Assembly (NCBI GenBank): GCA_035938215.1
Contig: DASZHC010000089.1
Span: forward strand, 1 to 49,488
Direction of reading: 5' to 3'
Source of the DNA: DASZHC01 sp035938215
Lineage (GTDB): Bacteria > Verrucomicrobiota > Verrucomicrobiia > Chthoniobacterales > JAFAMB01
DNA length: 49,488 nucleotides
Position numbers and translations under genes: made by a program
Notes under the pieces: model-generated
What the model was told of the DNA's origin: nothing
Database searches by the model: none
Seen by the model: the letters and a program-made list of their open reading frames with translations, nothing else
Shown here: piece by piece, positions 40,749-49,395 of the stretch
How positions within the stretch are numbered: position 1 is the stretch's first letter
Layout of the letters: every line of letters begins with the position of its first letter

Positions 40749-40973
40749 GGCAGGCCAACAAAACATGAAGCAGCATAAAGCCGCACCAGCGCCTTTAATG
40801 GTTTTCACTTAGCTAACCTTCGCAGATTTGCGAAAGTCGAGTTAGGACAGACACGCTTGGAGTCGCTAGTAAATAGTTTCCCCAAAAAGCGGGCTAAATG
40901 TTTCGCAGAAGCGTCATCTGGAGGCACTGCGGGTAAGCTGCCGTCGTTTTTCTGGCCCCGGCGGAGGTCGTCA

Positions 40974-41366
40974 TTACCCCCGATAGAGAAGCACTTCGCA
41001 GCCGCCCACTCGATGGTGCTCCAGCGGTGTCCCTGCTTGTCGGAAAGCTTCTTCGCTGATGGGCCAGATACTTGAGTGACTTACCTTCCGATGGGGGCCT
41101 GGGTTAAGGATAAAGAGGACATCGTCTCCAGCTTGTAGTTCAAGTTCCAGGTTGCGCAGGCGTTTACCCCCCTCATCGACGCTTTTCATTTTGATGATGC
41201 AGTGCACAGGCTCGCCTGCGGATTCGTCGTGTGCCGTATTGGTGATCATTGCCTGATATTCAAAGAAAGAGTAATGGCTCATCAGTTTTTTTGACGCAGC
41301 GGACTTACTCATAATTCGATCGATGCGGAGCTTTATGCTCTTTTGAATTTGTTCTGTCTCAGCCAA
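40974..41366 (-). CDS. Hypothetical protein
   Basis: A 130-residue frame starting MAETEQIQKSIKLRIDRIMS, with an amphipathic charged N-terminal helix and then a beta-rich region (PVHCIIKMKSVDEGGKRLRN, LELELQAGDDVLFILNPG, GGCEVLLYRG). The composition is protein-like, with ordered hydrophobic strands and Gly/Asp turns, but I recognise no family. It is the first gene downstream of the NarL-type regulator on the same strand, separated from it by a sigma-factor remnant. Confidence 0.45.
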   Translation of the reverse strand: MAETEQIQKSIKLRIDRIMSKSAASKKLMSHYSFFEYQAMITNTAHDESAGEPVHCIIKMKSVDEGGKRLRNLELELQAGDDVLFILNPGPHRKVSHSSIWPISEEAFRQAGTPLEHHRVGGCEVLLYRG

Positions 41367-41526
41367 TGGCAGGCGGCTATAAGGACTATAACTGGTGGAA
41401 AATTACCCTGAAGACCTTTTTATGATGGGGATCACTGATTAGCGCACTTTTGGTAGGTCTCGGAGCTCCTCTGGTAGCCTCAGGGTGTTGGCGGAGCCGT
41501 TTCTCGTGGGTTTCACCGATTTTCAG

Positions 41527-41655
41527 ATGCCTTCGGAAATCCTAGGTTGTGTCATGAGGCAACGTCGCATTTCGCTGGGAACGGTAAAGACCCGACTTCA
41601 TTTAGCTCAGCGCAAACTGCATAAATTTCTTCTGCCGATTCACCACAAGATATGA
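41527..41655 (+). pseudogene. Remnant of an ECF-type sigma factor region 4
   Basis: A 42-residue frame ending in a stop at 41655 whose second half reads RRISLGTVKTRLHLAQRKLH. This is the recognition helix of sigma-70 region 4 (I-S-x-G-T-V-K-x-R-L-x-x-A-x-x-x-L). No region 2 or upstream frame is present, so only the last part of a sigma gene survives. The surrounding 41367-41672 gap holds nothing else. Confidence 0.5.
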
Positions 41656-41672
41656 TTGTGTTATGGGAAAGA

Positions 41673-42359
41673 TCACTCCTGCTGCGAGACCCAATCGATC
41701 GCAAAGCGCACCATGTCTTCCGAATCGGGAAATCCTAACTTCTCCTTAATGTGAGCACGGTGGGTCTCAATCGTTTTGACACTCAAATGGAGCGTATCCG
41801 CGATTGACCTCGTAGAATGACCCTTGCCGAGAAGCTGGAGTACCTCCAGTTCCCTGTCTGAAAGCATGTCGACCGGCGACCCCGTACCCAATTCAACCGA
41901 CTGTATCGCTTTAAAAATGAGCTTATCGCTAAAGTTCGGACTTACGTAGATCTTGCCCCGGAGCACTTTGGTAATAGCCTCTGCAACTTGAGCCATCGCC
42001 TCTGCTTTCATCACGTAGCCCATCGCTCCGGCTTTCAGGGCCCTCAGACCGAAGACGGCCTCGTCATGCATCGAAACAACAAGAATAGGCAGATGAGGCT
42101 GCTCCGCTTTCATCAACTTGATCAACTCAATACCGTTCGTTCCGCGTAACGACAGATCGAGCAGAACGAGGTCCGGCTGGAACTTCCTCATCGCCTCGAG
42201 AGCCAGCGGTGCAGACTCTGCATGGCCACAAACTTCGAGATGAGGTTGTTCTGAAATCAAACCAGCCAAACCAAGGCGAAATATCGGATGATCATCAACA
42301 ATCAGAACCCGCTTCTTCGGATTCTGAACCTGATTGGTGCCTTCATCTTGGGTGTCCAT
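41673..42359 (-). CDS. NarL/FixJ-family response regulator with LuxR-type HTH
   Basis: A 228-residue two-domain regulator. Receiver: VLIVDDHPIFRLGLAGLI, phospho-acceptor Asp in DLVLLDLSLRGTNGIEL, Ser in LVVSMHDEAVFG, and Lys in GYVMKAEAM. Output: MLSDRELEVLQLLGKGHSTR then SIADTLHLSVKTIETHRAHI, a complete LuxR/GerE helix-turn-helix. It should bind DNA when phosphorylated. Upstream on the same strand lie a PAS-HisKA_3-like protein without ATPase and a lone receiver, which may act in the same pathway. Confidence 0.93.
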   Translation of the reverse strand: MDTQDEGTNQVQNPKKRVLIVDDHPIFRLGLAGLISEQPHLEVCGHAESAPLALEAMRKFQPDLVLLDLSLRGTNGIELIKLMKAEQPHLPILVVSMHDEAVFGLRALKAGAMGYVMKAEAMAQVAEAITKVLRGKIYVSPNFSDKLIFKAIQSVELGTGSPVDMLSDRELEVLQLLGKGHSTRSIADTLHLSVKTIETHRAHIKEKLGFPDSEDMVRFAIDWVSQQE

Positions 42360-42469
42360 AGCTTCCAGACGAGCACTCCGTCATTTCCATTGCACCACCG
42401 AAGAAGTTGGCCTTTCTGACAATGTCCGCCTCAGACGCTGGTGTACCCGTTAAATATATACCATATAGA

Positions 42470-43138
42470 TTAATCGTAATCTGCGGTGCGCCGAGTAAGA
42501 TTTTGAAGGTCTATGACCGCTGTATTCAACAACTCAGCAAGATCGGAAGCCTGCTGTGCGAAACCATCATCGAGTCCCCGGACCTTTCCAGCGAGCACCT
42601 TGCATCCAAACGCCGCCCCGAGAAGTTTCTGCGAAACGTTCTTATGAAGTTCGTCGCGAATCCTGGATCGCTCCATCGCCCGGCCCCTAGAAAATCCCGG
42701 CTGATCGCTCGTCCGAGGATCCGCCGCTGACGAAGGAATAAAAACACATGCGATCAGCGGATCGACCGTCTCCTGCTGGATTCTTCCCGCACTCCGCATC
42801 TCAAAATTTCTTTTCCGACCGCGCCTCAAACTCAACCGCACGCGCGCTTTGGCGGGCTCAAATCTGGCAGCCGCGGCGACCCAGTCCGCCCTTTCGTCCT
42901 TGTTCATAGAGGGCAAAATGCCATCGACAAACCAGAGGCGATAATCAGCGATTCCTGTCGAGACGATAAGGTCCGCAAAGAGACGATTGAACGCCGTGAC
43001 CTCCATCGTTTCCGGAGAGATACGAAGAGCTGGCAAGCCTATATGCTGCATCAGACGGCATATCCAGTCGGACGACGTCCCCGAATTCGTCTCTTCACAC
43101 GAATTCCTCTCTTCTTGTCTCAATTGTTTCATCAGCAA
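42470..43138 (-). CDS. PAS-like plus HisKA_3-like phosphotransfer protein lacking an ATPase domain (copy 2)
   Basis: A 222-residue protein. Residues ~28-140 look PAS-like (LPALRISPETMEVTAFNRLF). Residues ~150-215 match the DHp helices of NarX/DegS kinases (GRAMERSRIRDELHKNVSQK, then LLGAAFGCKVLAGKV), with His followed by Lys-Asn at the phosphorylation site. It ends at TAVIDLQNLTRR, just where HATPase_c normally starts, as does the protein at 37363. It overlaps the upstream receiver gene by 7 bp and precedes the NarL-type regulator by 110 bp. It may dock on or relay phosphate for another kinase; activity is not shown. Confidence 0.65.
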   Translation of the reverse strand: MLMKQLRQEERNSCEETNSGTSSDWICRLMQHIGLPALRISPETMEVTAFNRLFADLIVSTGIADYRLWFVDGILPSMNKDERADWVAAAARFEPAKARVRLSLRRGRKRNFEMRSAGRIQQETVDPLIACVFIPSSAADPRTSDQPGFSRGRAMERSRIRDELHKNVSQKLLGAAFGCKVLAGKVRGLDDGFAQQASDLAELLNTAVIDLQNLTRRTADYD

Positions 43139-43581
43139 ACTTTGCAGTCCTTTTTACTTGATCCACTCCGGTACTCCCCTTTTGAAGCGTCTTGCTCGCG
43201 ACCGCTTTCTTGATTCTCGACAACCGTTCCGGCTTTCTCCAAAAGCGCAACAAGATCGCCAGGTGTAAACGGCTTTACCAGATGATGGTCATAGCCCACA
43301 GAGCGACTTCTGAGCAAGACCTCTTCGCTTCCGTACCCGCTCATCGAAATAGTAAGACCGGGTCGCTTGCTTTTAATTCTTTCCATAATTTCCCAACCAT
43401 CCCCATCCGGAAGGGCAATGTCACTGATCAGTACGTCGCAAGTCGGTCCCGGAAACAGCTTCAATGCCGTCGCCATATCCTCCGCCGTAGTCACCTCGTG
43501 CCCAAGCTGCTCCAGGTATAGACGGATATACTTTACGGAATCCTGATGATTTTCGACCAAAAACACTCGCAGACCACGCAT
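43132..43581 (-). CDS. Single-domain response regulator (CheY-like)
   Basis: A 149-residue receiver with a charged tail. The acidic pocket is VFLVENHQDSVKYI (Glu-Asn instead of Asp-Asp), the phospho-acceptor Asp is in DVLISDIALPDGDGWEI, Ser in ISMSGYGSEEV, and Lys in HHLVKPFTPGDL. The altered first acidic pair may weaken Mg2+ binding. The C-terminal ~30 residues are polar and not part of the fold. It heads a three-gene minus-strand set with the PAS-HisKA_3-like protein (7-bp overlap) and the NarL-type regulator. Confidence 0.85.
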   Translation of the reverse strand: MRGLRVFLVENHQDSVKYIRLYLEQLGHEVTTAEDMATALKLFPGPTCDVLISDIALPDGDGWEIMERIKSKRPGLTISMSGYGSEEVLLRSRSVGYDHHLVKPFTPGDLVALLEKAGTVVENQESGREQDASKGEYRSGSSKKDCKVC

Positions 43582-43968
43582 ACCAGCCTCCCGTTCGGAA
43601 CATCAACCACTATAGCAATTTCCACTAAATGCCAGTAAACTTACGAGTTTTAGAACCTGAGAAATGCGCGGCGCCCAGGTTTCGCCGCTTATTCTCCGTG
43701 GACAATTCAGCCCGAAGGGTTCAACAGAAGGTAGCAAAGGTAACTGAGGTTTTCTCCGGTTTAAGCTCCAGGCCGCAGAGCAGGTTGCATCCTCGGCAGC
43801 TCGTTCAGCCAAGCGTCTCATTTCCGGTTCTCTGTTGCCTTCGTTTTCTTCTGTTCACAAACACGATCAACAACCGTTCATAAAATTGGCAAGAGGCGCA
43901 GATGCATGCAGCGTCTGCGCCTCTGTTAATTCCCTCACTTTCAGCCGGGAGCTATGACCGGCATTTGT
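43582..43968. other. Intergenic stretch with one strong hairpin
   Basis: I see no gene in these 387 bp. At 43893-43923 GAGGCGCAGA and its exact complement form a 10-bp stem around an 11-nt loop; read on the minus strand it is followed by CTTGCCAATTTT. It may terminate the unit containing the small ORF and lptF-type gene that ends at 43969. Confidence 0.5.
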
Positions 43969-44178
43969 CTAGTCTTTTTCCCTTTCCACTTTCACTTTCT
44001 GGCCCGTCTGGCGATCATAGTAGATTTCTTTCCTGCCCTTCTTTTCGACCAGCAGATACCGGGGTAGATTCTGTTGAATTTGGCTATACGTTACCACCCC
44101 TTCTTCTGCAGGCTGTTGGAAGGTAGTCGTTGTCGTGGTGCTCGAGGGAGCCTGCACGATCGCACCTTCGGGATTCAC
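43969..44178 (-). CDS. Small hypothetical protein, possibly a truncated C-terminus
   Basis: A 69-residue frame from a GTG at 44178, reading NPEGAIVQAPSSTTTTTTFQ in its first part and LPRYLLVEKKGRKEIYYDRQ later. Coding-like sequence (GGIYAVTVRSESGEQVVYV) continues upstream in the same frame to about 44235, where a TGA closes it. So this may be the 3' part of a gene that lost its start. It lies downstream of the LptF/G gene on the same strand; no family recognised. Confidence 0.4.
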   Translation of the reverse strand: MNPEGAIVQAPSSTTTTTTFQQPAEEGVVTYSQIQQNLPRYLLVEKKGRKEIYYDRQTGQKVKVEREKD

Positions 44179-44243
44179 ATAGACAACCTGCTCTCCGCTT
44201 TCACTCCGAACCGTGACTGCGTAGATGCCGCCGTCGGAACGGT

Positions 44244-44261
44244 CTCAGGGAGTTCCCTGAG
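44244..44261. repeat. Perfect 8-bp-stem hairpin downstream of the LptF/G gene
   Basis: CTCAGGGA and TCCCTGAG separated by GT. No T run follows on the minus strand, so it is not a standard intrinsic terminator; it could stabilise the mRNA 3' end or be a decayed repeat. Confidence 0.5.
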
Positions 44262-44322
44262 ATAGCGATAAGGCTGGTGTCGGTCGCGTCGGGAGCAGCG
44301 CCGGTTGAGCCAAGCGGCCCCG

Positions 44323-45441
44323 CTATCCCGTAAACGGAATTGGCCGATTCGTTGACCGCAGGTAAAGCAGCACAAGTCCAAGCAGCAGAAAAGAGATTGC
44401 CGGCGTCCATGCCGCCACAACCGGAGATATTCTTGACCCCTGGCCAAGAGCGAGAAACACGTTGCTCGACGAGAACAACCCAACAAAAAGGAAAAGCCCA
44501 CCAGCTACCCCACCCAGAGTCCCTCGGCGGGAAAACGCAACACTGAGGGGGCTCGCTACTAATACGACTACGAGCACATTCCACGGCAATGCGAACCGAT
44601 ACCACATCTGCGTCTTGAATTCGGCCAGATTCGCCTCAGGAAAATCACCGTTTTCAGCAAGATAATGCTTTAGTTGCGGGACCGTCATGTATTTGCCCTT
44701 CATGGAGGAACTCGCAAGCCGCCATGGCGTCTCACTCCAACTTCCGATCTCTTTTTGCGAAAAGAATTCCTCCCCTGTAACGTTCCCGGCCGGATCCATA
44801 TGAGCAATTTTTCCGTTGTAAAAGATCCATAGTTTCCGCGCTCCGTCGTAAGTCGCGTCCAGCCCATAAATCTTCGATTGAATCACTCCCTCGGCATCCA
44901 GCTGGATCACCTGGACATTTCGAAGTTGTTCGTTTTTCGCGTCAAGCAATTGAATGAACCAGATGCGATGATCGGAACGATTGGGAAAGACGTGAGCATC
45001 AAGGCGCGCATTTTTGACTTTGCCTTTGACGATTTCATCCAGCATGTAGGCACTCGCCCAAAGCCCCTTGGGCCCAAGCTCGTAGTTTAACAAGGTACAA
45101 GCACCCGTGAGGAGCAAGCCAACCAGCATCAGGGGAAGCAAGACCCGGGGAACACTGACGCCGGCGCCCAACATCGACACGATTTCATTGCGACGCGACA
45201 TGCGTGTCAGGACATAGAGGAGTCCGAGCAGCACGCACAAGGGCATCCAGGTAACAACAACAAAAGGAATCTGCGTGAGGTAAAATCGGCTAATTGACTC
45301 AAACGACAAATGGGCCTCTTGAAAATCATTCGCATGCTCACCGAGATCGTAGACCAGCCAGACAGCGACCATCCCGAACAAGGAATAGAAGAACGGGACC
45401 AGAAAATTCTTGATGAGGTAACGGTCAAAAATCCGGACCAC
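44323..45441 (-). CDS. LptF/LptG-family lipopolysaccharide export permease
   Basis: A 372-residue inner-membrane permease of the YjgP/YjgQ family, a subunit of the Lpt ABC complex that extracts lipopolysaccharide from the inner membrane. It starts MVRIFDRYLIKNFLVPFFYS, the family's coupling helix and first membrane helix, continues with LLYVLTRMSRRNEIVSMLGA, a periplasmic beta-jellyroll in the middle (~130-270), and three C-terminal helices, including PLSVAFSRRGTLGGVAGGLF. Whether it is LptF or LptG cannot be decided from one copy. A small ORF lies 5 bp upstream on the same strand. Confidence 0.9.
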   Translation of the reverse strand: MVRIFDRYLIKNFLVPFFYSLFGMVAVWLVYDLGEHANDFQEAHLSFESISRFYLTQIPFVVVTWMPLCVLLGLLYVLTRMSRRNEIVSMLGAGVSVPRVLLPLMLVGLLLTGACTLLNYELGPKGLWASAYMLDEIVKGKVKNARLDAHVFPNRSDHRIWFIQLLDAKNEQLRNVQVIQLDAEGVIQSKIYGLDATYDGARKLWIFYNGKIAHMDPAGNVTGEEFFSQKEIGSWSETPWRLASSSMKGKYMTVPQLKHYLAENGDFPEANLAEFKTQMWYRFALPWNVLVVVLVASPLSVAFSRRGTLGGVAGGLFLFVGLFSSSNVFLALGQGSRISPVVAAWTPAISFLLLGLVLLYLRSTNRPIPFTG

Positions 45442-45446
45442 GGTCT

Positions 45447-45617
45447 CTAATTTCTAAGCGTTTTAAAAATTGATCTGTCCTGGGTCATCGCTTCACAGGG
45501 CGCTAGAGCCGGCCTCAACTCTGTCTCGCGACCGACAATATCCCGGAAAGGGTCGTATCCGATTTTGCAAAAGCATCCTCCGCAATACTTGCGTTGGAGC
45601 GTTACGTTGATCATCAT
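45447..45617 (-). CDS. Small Cys-containing protein upstream of the LptF/G gene
   Basis: A 56-residue frame starting MMINVTLQRKYCGGCFCKIG and ending SIFKTLRN. GGAG lies six bases before the first ATG, and the stop is 5 bp before the lptF-type start, so translational coupling is plausible. C-G-G-C-x-C could hold a metal or form disulphides. No family recognised; the gene call rests on the ribosome-binding site and position. Confidence 0.4.
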   Translation of the reverse strand: MMINVTLQRKYCGGCFCKIGYDPFRDIVGRETELRPALAPCEAMTQDRSIFKTLRN

Positions 45618-45670
45618 ACTTGGCTCCGGCAACGGGAAATCCGTACCACGACTTCGAGTAAAGGACAACG

Positions 45671-47650
45671 GTGATTGCGCTTCGTGAAGATTTCGAGAGC
45701 GAGTTTCCCAGAAGGATTCGGGAAATGTTTGGCAAGGATGGGTTATTGTCCGGCGCAAAAAGCTTCGAATTCCGTGCCGAACAGCAGCGGATGGCGAGCG
45801 CTGTTGCCGAAGCATTGGCCGAAAATCTTCATCTCGTAGTCGAAGCTGGAACCGGGGTAGGCAAGTCCCTGGCGTATCTTGTGCCCGCCGTCCTCTATGC
45901 TCTGCGAGAGAAACGCAAAGCGATCATCTCAACGCACACAATCAATCTCCAGGAGCAGCTGCTCAACAAAGATATACCGATCGTTCGCGGATTGTTGGAC
46001 CAACCCTTCGAGGCTGCGTTGCTCAAAGGAAGACAAAATTATTTGTGTCCAAACCGGTTGGATCGCGCGTTGCAGTCGCAGAACGACCTCTTTACCGGTT
46101 CACAGCAACAGGAATTGCTTAGAATCAAGGCCTGGAGCCAAAAAACCGTGACCGGCACTCTGAGCGATTTCGACGTAGAACCCGACCCGGTCGTATGGGC
46201 GCAAATCTGCAGCGAAGCCCATATATGCACACCGAAAACCTGCGGGACGACAAACCGCTGCTTCTACCAAAGCGCCAGGAAAAAGCTCCTCACCGCCGAC
46301 CTGATCGTCGTAAACCACACCCTTTTCTTTCTTGCGCTGGAGAGCATAGGAGATCTGGAAAATCGGTCGTCGGGCTATCTCTTTCCCAACGACTTTATCA
46401 TCTTTGACGAGGCGCACACGATTGAATCCGTCGCCGCGCGCCAGATCGGTTTGGGCATTTCGCAGTACGGTCTCAAACAAACCCTGCACCGCCTGTACAA
46501 TCCCAAAACTCAAAAGGGATTGTTCACGCTTCTGCGTGAAACCGAATCGGTTAGGGAAACCGCGGAAACGTGCGACGCCGTCGACCATTTTTTTGAGGCT
46601 GTCGAGGACGCAGCGAAGTTCGGTAAACGCCGCGAGTATCGCGTCCGAAATCCGGAAATCGTTCCCGACACCGTATCAACTGCACTGGCCCGGCTGCAGG
46701 CCGCAGTGATTCACGCCGTCAAGGGCGCCGAAGACGAAAAGCTGAAGAGCGAACTTCAAGATCTCGGCCGGCGGATCCGGGAGGTTCGCTATGGCATCGT
46801 CGATTTCCTGAATCAGACTCCCCAAAACCACGTTTACTGGATCGAGCGTGCCGGGAAGATATCTCAGTATTTGTCCCTCAATGCGGCCCCGATTGATATC
46901 TCTTCGGTGCTGAACCGGATGCTCTTTCCCGAAGGTCGCACCTGCATCATGACAAGCGCGACGCTGTCTGTCGGTCGAGATGATCTTGCCTATTTTCGGA
47001 ACCGAGTCGGCGCGTTCGATTCCGAAGCTCTCAAGATTGGTAGCCCGTTCGACTACGAACGACAAATGCGCCTGTATGTCGTCAGGAAGATGCCCGATCC
47101 GCGTGATTCGGATTACGAAACCGCGCTCGAAAAATGGATCACCTACTTTCTCGCAAAAACAAAGGGATGCGCCTTCGTTCTATTCACAAACTATAAGACC
47201 ATGACCAGCGTGGCGCAGCGCATGGAAGCGACGTTGGAGCGGGACTATACATTCATGATGCAAGGAAACCGGGAGTCGCGAACCCGGATGCTTGACCGAT
47301 TCAAGAAATCAGAGAGTGGCGTGCTATTCGGCACAGACAGTTTTTGGACTGGAGTCGACGTTCCCGGGGAAGCTCTGGCAAACGTGATTATTACCAGACT
47401 ACCATTTGCGGTTCCCGATCATCCGCTGATCGAGGCACGGCTCGAGCACATTGAGGAAAACGGGGGGGATCCGTTCACCGAATATTCGCTTCCGGAGGCG
47501 ATCCTCAAGCTGCGGCAGGGCGTAGGCCGCTTGATTCGAACGAAGACGGACGAGGGAATCATTGTTATTCTTGACAATCGGATACTCAGCAAGGCGTACG
47601 GCAAAGCTTTTCTGGAAGCGTTGCCGCACTGCCCTATGGAGGTGCTGTGA
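45671..47650 (+). CDS. dinG: DinG/XPD-family iron-sulphur ATP-dependent DNA helicase
   Basis: A 659-residue superfamily 2 helicase. Walker A is VEAGTGVGKSLAYL (GKS at 64-66), the DEAH box is FIIFDEAHTIE at 246-249, and helicase motif VI is RQGVGRLIRTKTDEG. Four cysteines, Cys126 in NYLCPNRL and Cys186/Cys191/Cys197 in HICTPKTCGTTNRCFYQ, match in order and spacing (x4, x5) the [4Fe-4S] ligands of DinG. No N-terminal exonuclease domain is present. DinG unwinds DNA with 5'-3' polarity and resolves R-loops and other blocked structures. GTG start at 45671 with AAAGGA upstream; divergent from the LptF/G gene. Confidence 0.92.
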   Translation: MIALREDFESEFPRRIREMFGKDGLLSGAKSFEFRAEQQRMASAVAEALAENLHLVVEAGTGVGKSLAYLVPAVLYALREKRKAIISTHTINLQEQLLNKDIPIVRGLLDQPFEAALLKGRQNYLCPNRLDRALQSQNDLFTGSQQQELLRIKAWSQKTVTGTLSDFDVEPDPVVWAQICSEAHICTPKTCGTTNRCFYQSARKKLLTADLIVVNHTLFFLALESIGDLENRSSGYLFPNDFIIFDEAHTIESVAARQIGLGISQYGLKQTLHRLYNPKTQKGLFTLLRETESVRETAETCDAVDHFFEAVEDAAKFGKRREYRVRNPEIVPDTVSTALARLQAAVIHAVKGAEDEKLKSELQDLGRRIREVRYGIVDFLNQTPQNHVYWIERAGKISQYLSLNAAPIDISSVLNRMLFPEGRTCIMTSATLSVGRDDLAYFRNRVGAFDSEALKIGSPFDYERQMRLYVVRKMPDPRDSDYETALEKWITYFLAKTKGCAFVLFTNYKTMTSVAQRMEATLERDYTFMMQGNRESRTRMLDRFKKSESGVLFGTDSFWTGVDVPGEALANVIITRLPFAVPDHPLIEARLEHIEENGGDPFTEYSLPEAILKLRQGVGRLIRTKTDEGIIVILDNRILSKAYGKAFLEALPHCPMEVL

Positions 47651-47773
47651 ATAGAAAGATCATAGCAACCTCTTGCGGTCCCGTTGAGCCGTGTTGACAT
47701 TTGATGCTCTTAGGGATTGGCTCAGGAAATCCAGTGTCTTTCTGGGTATTGAATCGATGGACCAATACTACGG

Positions 47774-49060
47774 CTACTCCGGTCTTATGTTCTGGTTAAC
47801 GTGGAAAAAGTTATTTGGATCGTACTTCTTCTTAACTTCCGTCAGTCGATCGTAGTTGTCGCGGTAGGTCGCTTTGATCCGGTCGAGTCCTTCATCCATC
47901 ATAAAGTTTACGTAGGCGCCTCCCAGCGTGTAGGGATGAACGGCTTCCCAGTATCCCTTGGCCCATGTAGTGAGCGCGGTCGCCTTGGCGGGGTCTGGAT
48001 CGATGCCGGCGATGACCATAGACCAAGTCGCGTCCCGGAAGCCCCAGGCTGTCTCACTTTGCTCCACGCGGTGGACGGCGCCGTCGATGGGATAGAGATG
48101 CATCAACGAGAGCTCGCTCGGAGCCTTGACGGCCCACTCCAAATGCGCGTCGATGGCTTTGTCGGAAAGCTCTTTGACAAAGTCACCTTTCCAGTACCAC
48201 TGAAAGCCCGAGGGCAGCAGGGGGTCGAACAGGCTCTGCAGAGCTGGGAAAGGCATAGGCCCCATCCAGTCAATGATTGGCGGCGGAAGCTCTTGGCGAA
48301 TCGGCTTGATTGTTTCTTCCGCCTGCACCTGTGGTCCGCTGTAGCAGGAGATCAAGGCACAGATTTTCTTTCCCAAAAGTTCCTTGGGAAAGGGGTTCTT
48401 CGAGGGTGCCGTCTTCAGCCCCAGAAACGGGCAAAGCTCCAAAGGCGCCTGGGGCAGGAACTCTCGGTACCACTGCATCACCCGGCGTGCGTCCTTTACG
48501 TCCCAAAAAATCGGCCCGGCGTAAACCGTGCTCACGGGATGAGCTTGAAAAACGAAACTCGTCACGACGCCAAAATTTCCTCCGCCGCCGCGCAAGGCCC
48601 AGAAGAGATCCTCACTGCGCGACGCATTGACAGTCGCAAAGCTCCCGTCGGCAAGCACGACATCAGCCTCGGTAAGGTTGTCAATGGTCAGACCGAATTT
48701 CCGAGTAAGATAGCCCGTCCCGCCACCCAATGTGAGACCTGCGATGCCGGTCGTCGAGACAATACCGGCTGGCACAGCCAATCCAAACGCATGACTGGCG
48801 TGATCGACGTCGCCCTGTGTGCAACCGGGTCCCACCCGCACGGTGCGGTTCGCGGGATCGACTCGGACCCCTTTCATTGGCGAAAGGTCAATCACGAGTC
48901 CTTGATCACAAACGGCCAACCCTGCACCGTTGTGGCCTCCGCCGCGAATTGCGACCGTGAGACCGTCTTGGCGCGCAAAATTCACTGCTGCCGTCACGTC
49001 CGCCACGTCCACGCAACGGACGATAGCGGCGGGACGACGATCGATCATTCCATTGTACAA
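47774..49060 (-). CDS. FAD-linked oxidoreductase, berberine-bridge (BBE) type; N-terminus frameshifted
   Basis: A flavoprotein oxidase/dehydrogenase of the FAD_binding_4-BBE family. The main frame reads MYNGMIDRRPAAIVRCVDVA, TVAIRGGGHNGAGLAV (the His of GGGHN is the usual covalent FAD site), GPGCTQGDVDHASHAF, GIAGLTLGGGTGYLTRKFGL, FWALRGGGGNFGVVTSFVF, and the BBE tail KKYDPNNFFHVNQNI. The frame opens only at a TTG (49058-49060), in the middle of the first conserved block. The missing ~30 residues are encoded just upstream in another frame (49061-49149), so a one-base deletion or an assembly error is likely. Substrate unknown; relatives oxidise sugars or alkaloids. Confidence 0.85.
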   Translation of the reverse strand: MYNGMIDRRPAAIVRCVDVADVTAAVNFARQDGLTVAIRGGGHNGAGLAVCDQGLVIDLSPMKGVRVDPANRTVRVGPGCTQGDVDHASHAFGLAVPAGIVSTTGIAGLTLGGGTGYLTRKFGLTIDNLTEADVVLADGSFATVNASRSEDLFWALRGGGGNFGVVTSFVFQAHPVSTVYAGPIFWDVKDARRVMQWYREFLPQAPLELCPFLGLKTAPSKNPFPKELLGKKICALISCYSGPQVQAEETIKPIRQELPPPIIDWMGPMPFPALQSLFDPLLPSGFQWYWKGDFVKELSDKAIDAHLEWAVKAPSELSLMHLYPIDGAVHRVEQSETAWGFRDATWSMVIAGIDPDPAKATALTTWAKGYWEAVHPYTLGGAYVNFMMDEGLDRIKATYRDNYDRLTEVKKKYDPNNFFHVNQNIRPE

Positions 49061-49149
49061 TTTCGAGCGATTTCATATTCACCGCAGCCGGGAGTAATCA
49101 CGCTCCCCCGGATGTTTTCGCTCAGCTTGCTGAACTGTTTTTCTAGCAT
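49061..49149 (-). pseudogene. Out-of-frame N-terminus of the FAD oxidoreductase
   Basis: From an ATG at 49149, with AGGAAG four bases upstream (the best ribosome-binding site in the area), the frame reads MLEKQFSKLSENIRGSVITP then GCGEYEIARN. This is the normal start of the BBE-type enzyme: it would continue into YNGMIDRRP if one base were added near 49060-49066. Instead it hits TGA five codons later. Confidence 0.65.
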
Positions 49150-49395
49150 ACGGCTTCCTATTCGTTGTTTGAGGCAGAGAATCGAGCCGATTGGAAACTA
49201 GCTTTCCACCACTATCTGGCCGTCGCCCACCTCGTTTGTTGCGTTTCCCCGGTCTCCATGACACCCGTCGAATTCTTTGATTGTGAAACCTTCGGACCTC
49301 ATCGAGTCTGCATTCCTTGCGCGCCATCGCCCAGACCGTGACTATATCTAACTTAACTTCCTTCCGGCTTAAACTGATTCCCCTCGTAAGGGGGT

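Noticed and set aside
47691..47870. A short plus-strand frame starting GTG after the helicase gene
   Set aside because: It runs into the antisense of the FAD gene end, has no ribosome-binding site and no recognisable family.
47801..49201. A 466-codon open frame on the plus strand
   Set aside because: It is antisense to the FAD oxidoreductase, whose conserved motifs clearly mark the minus strand as coding; the plus frame shows no family motif.
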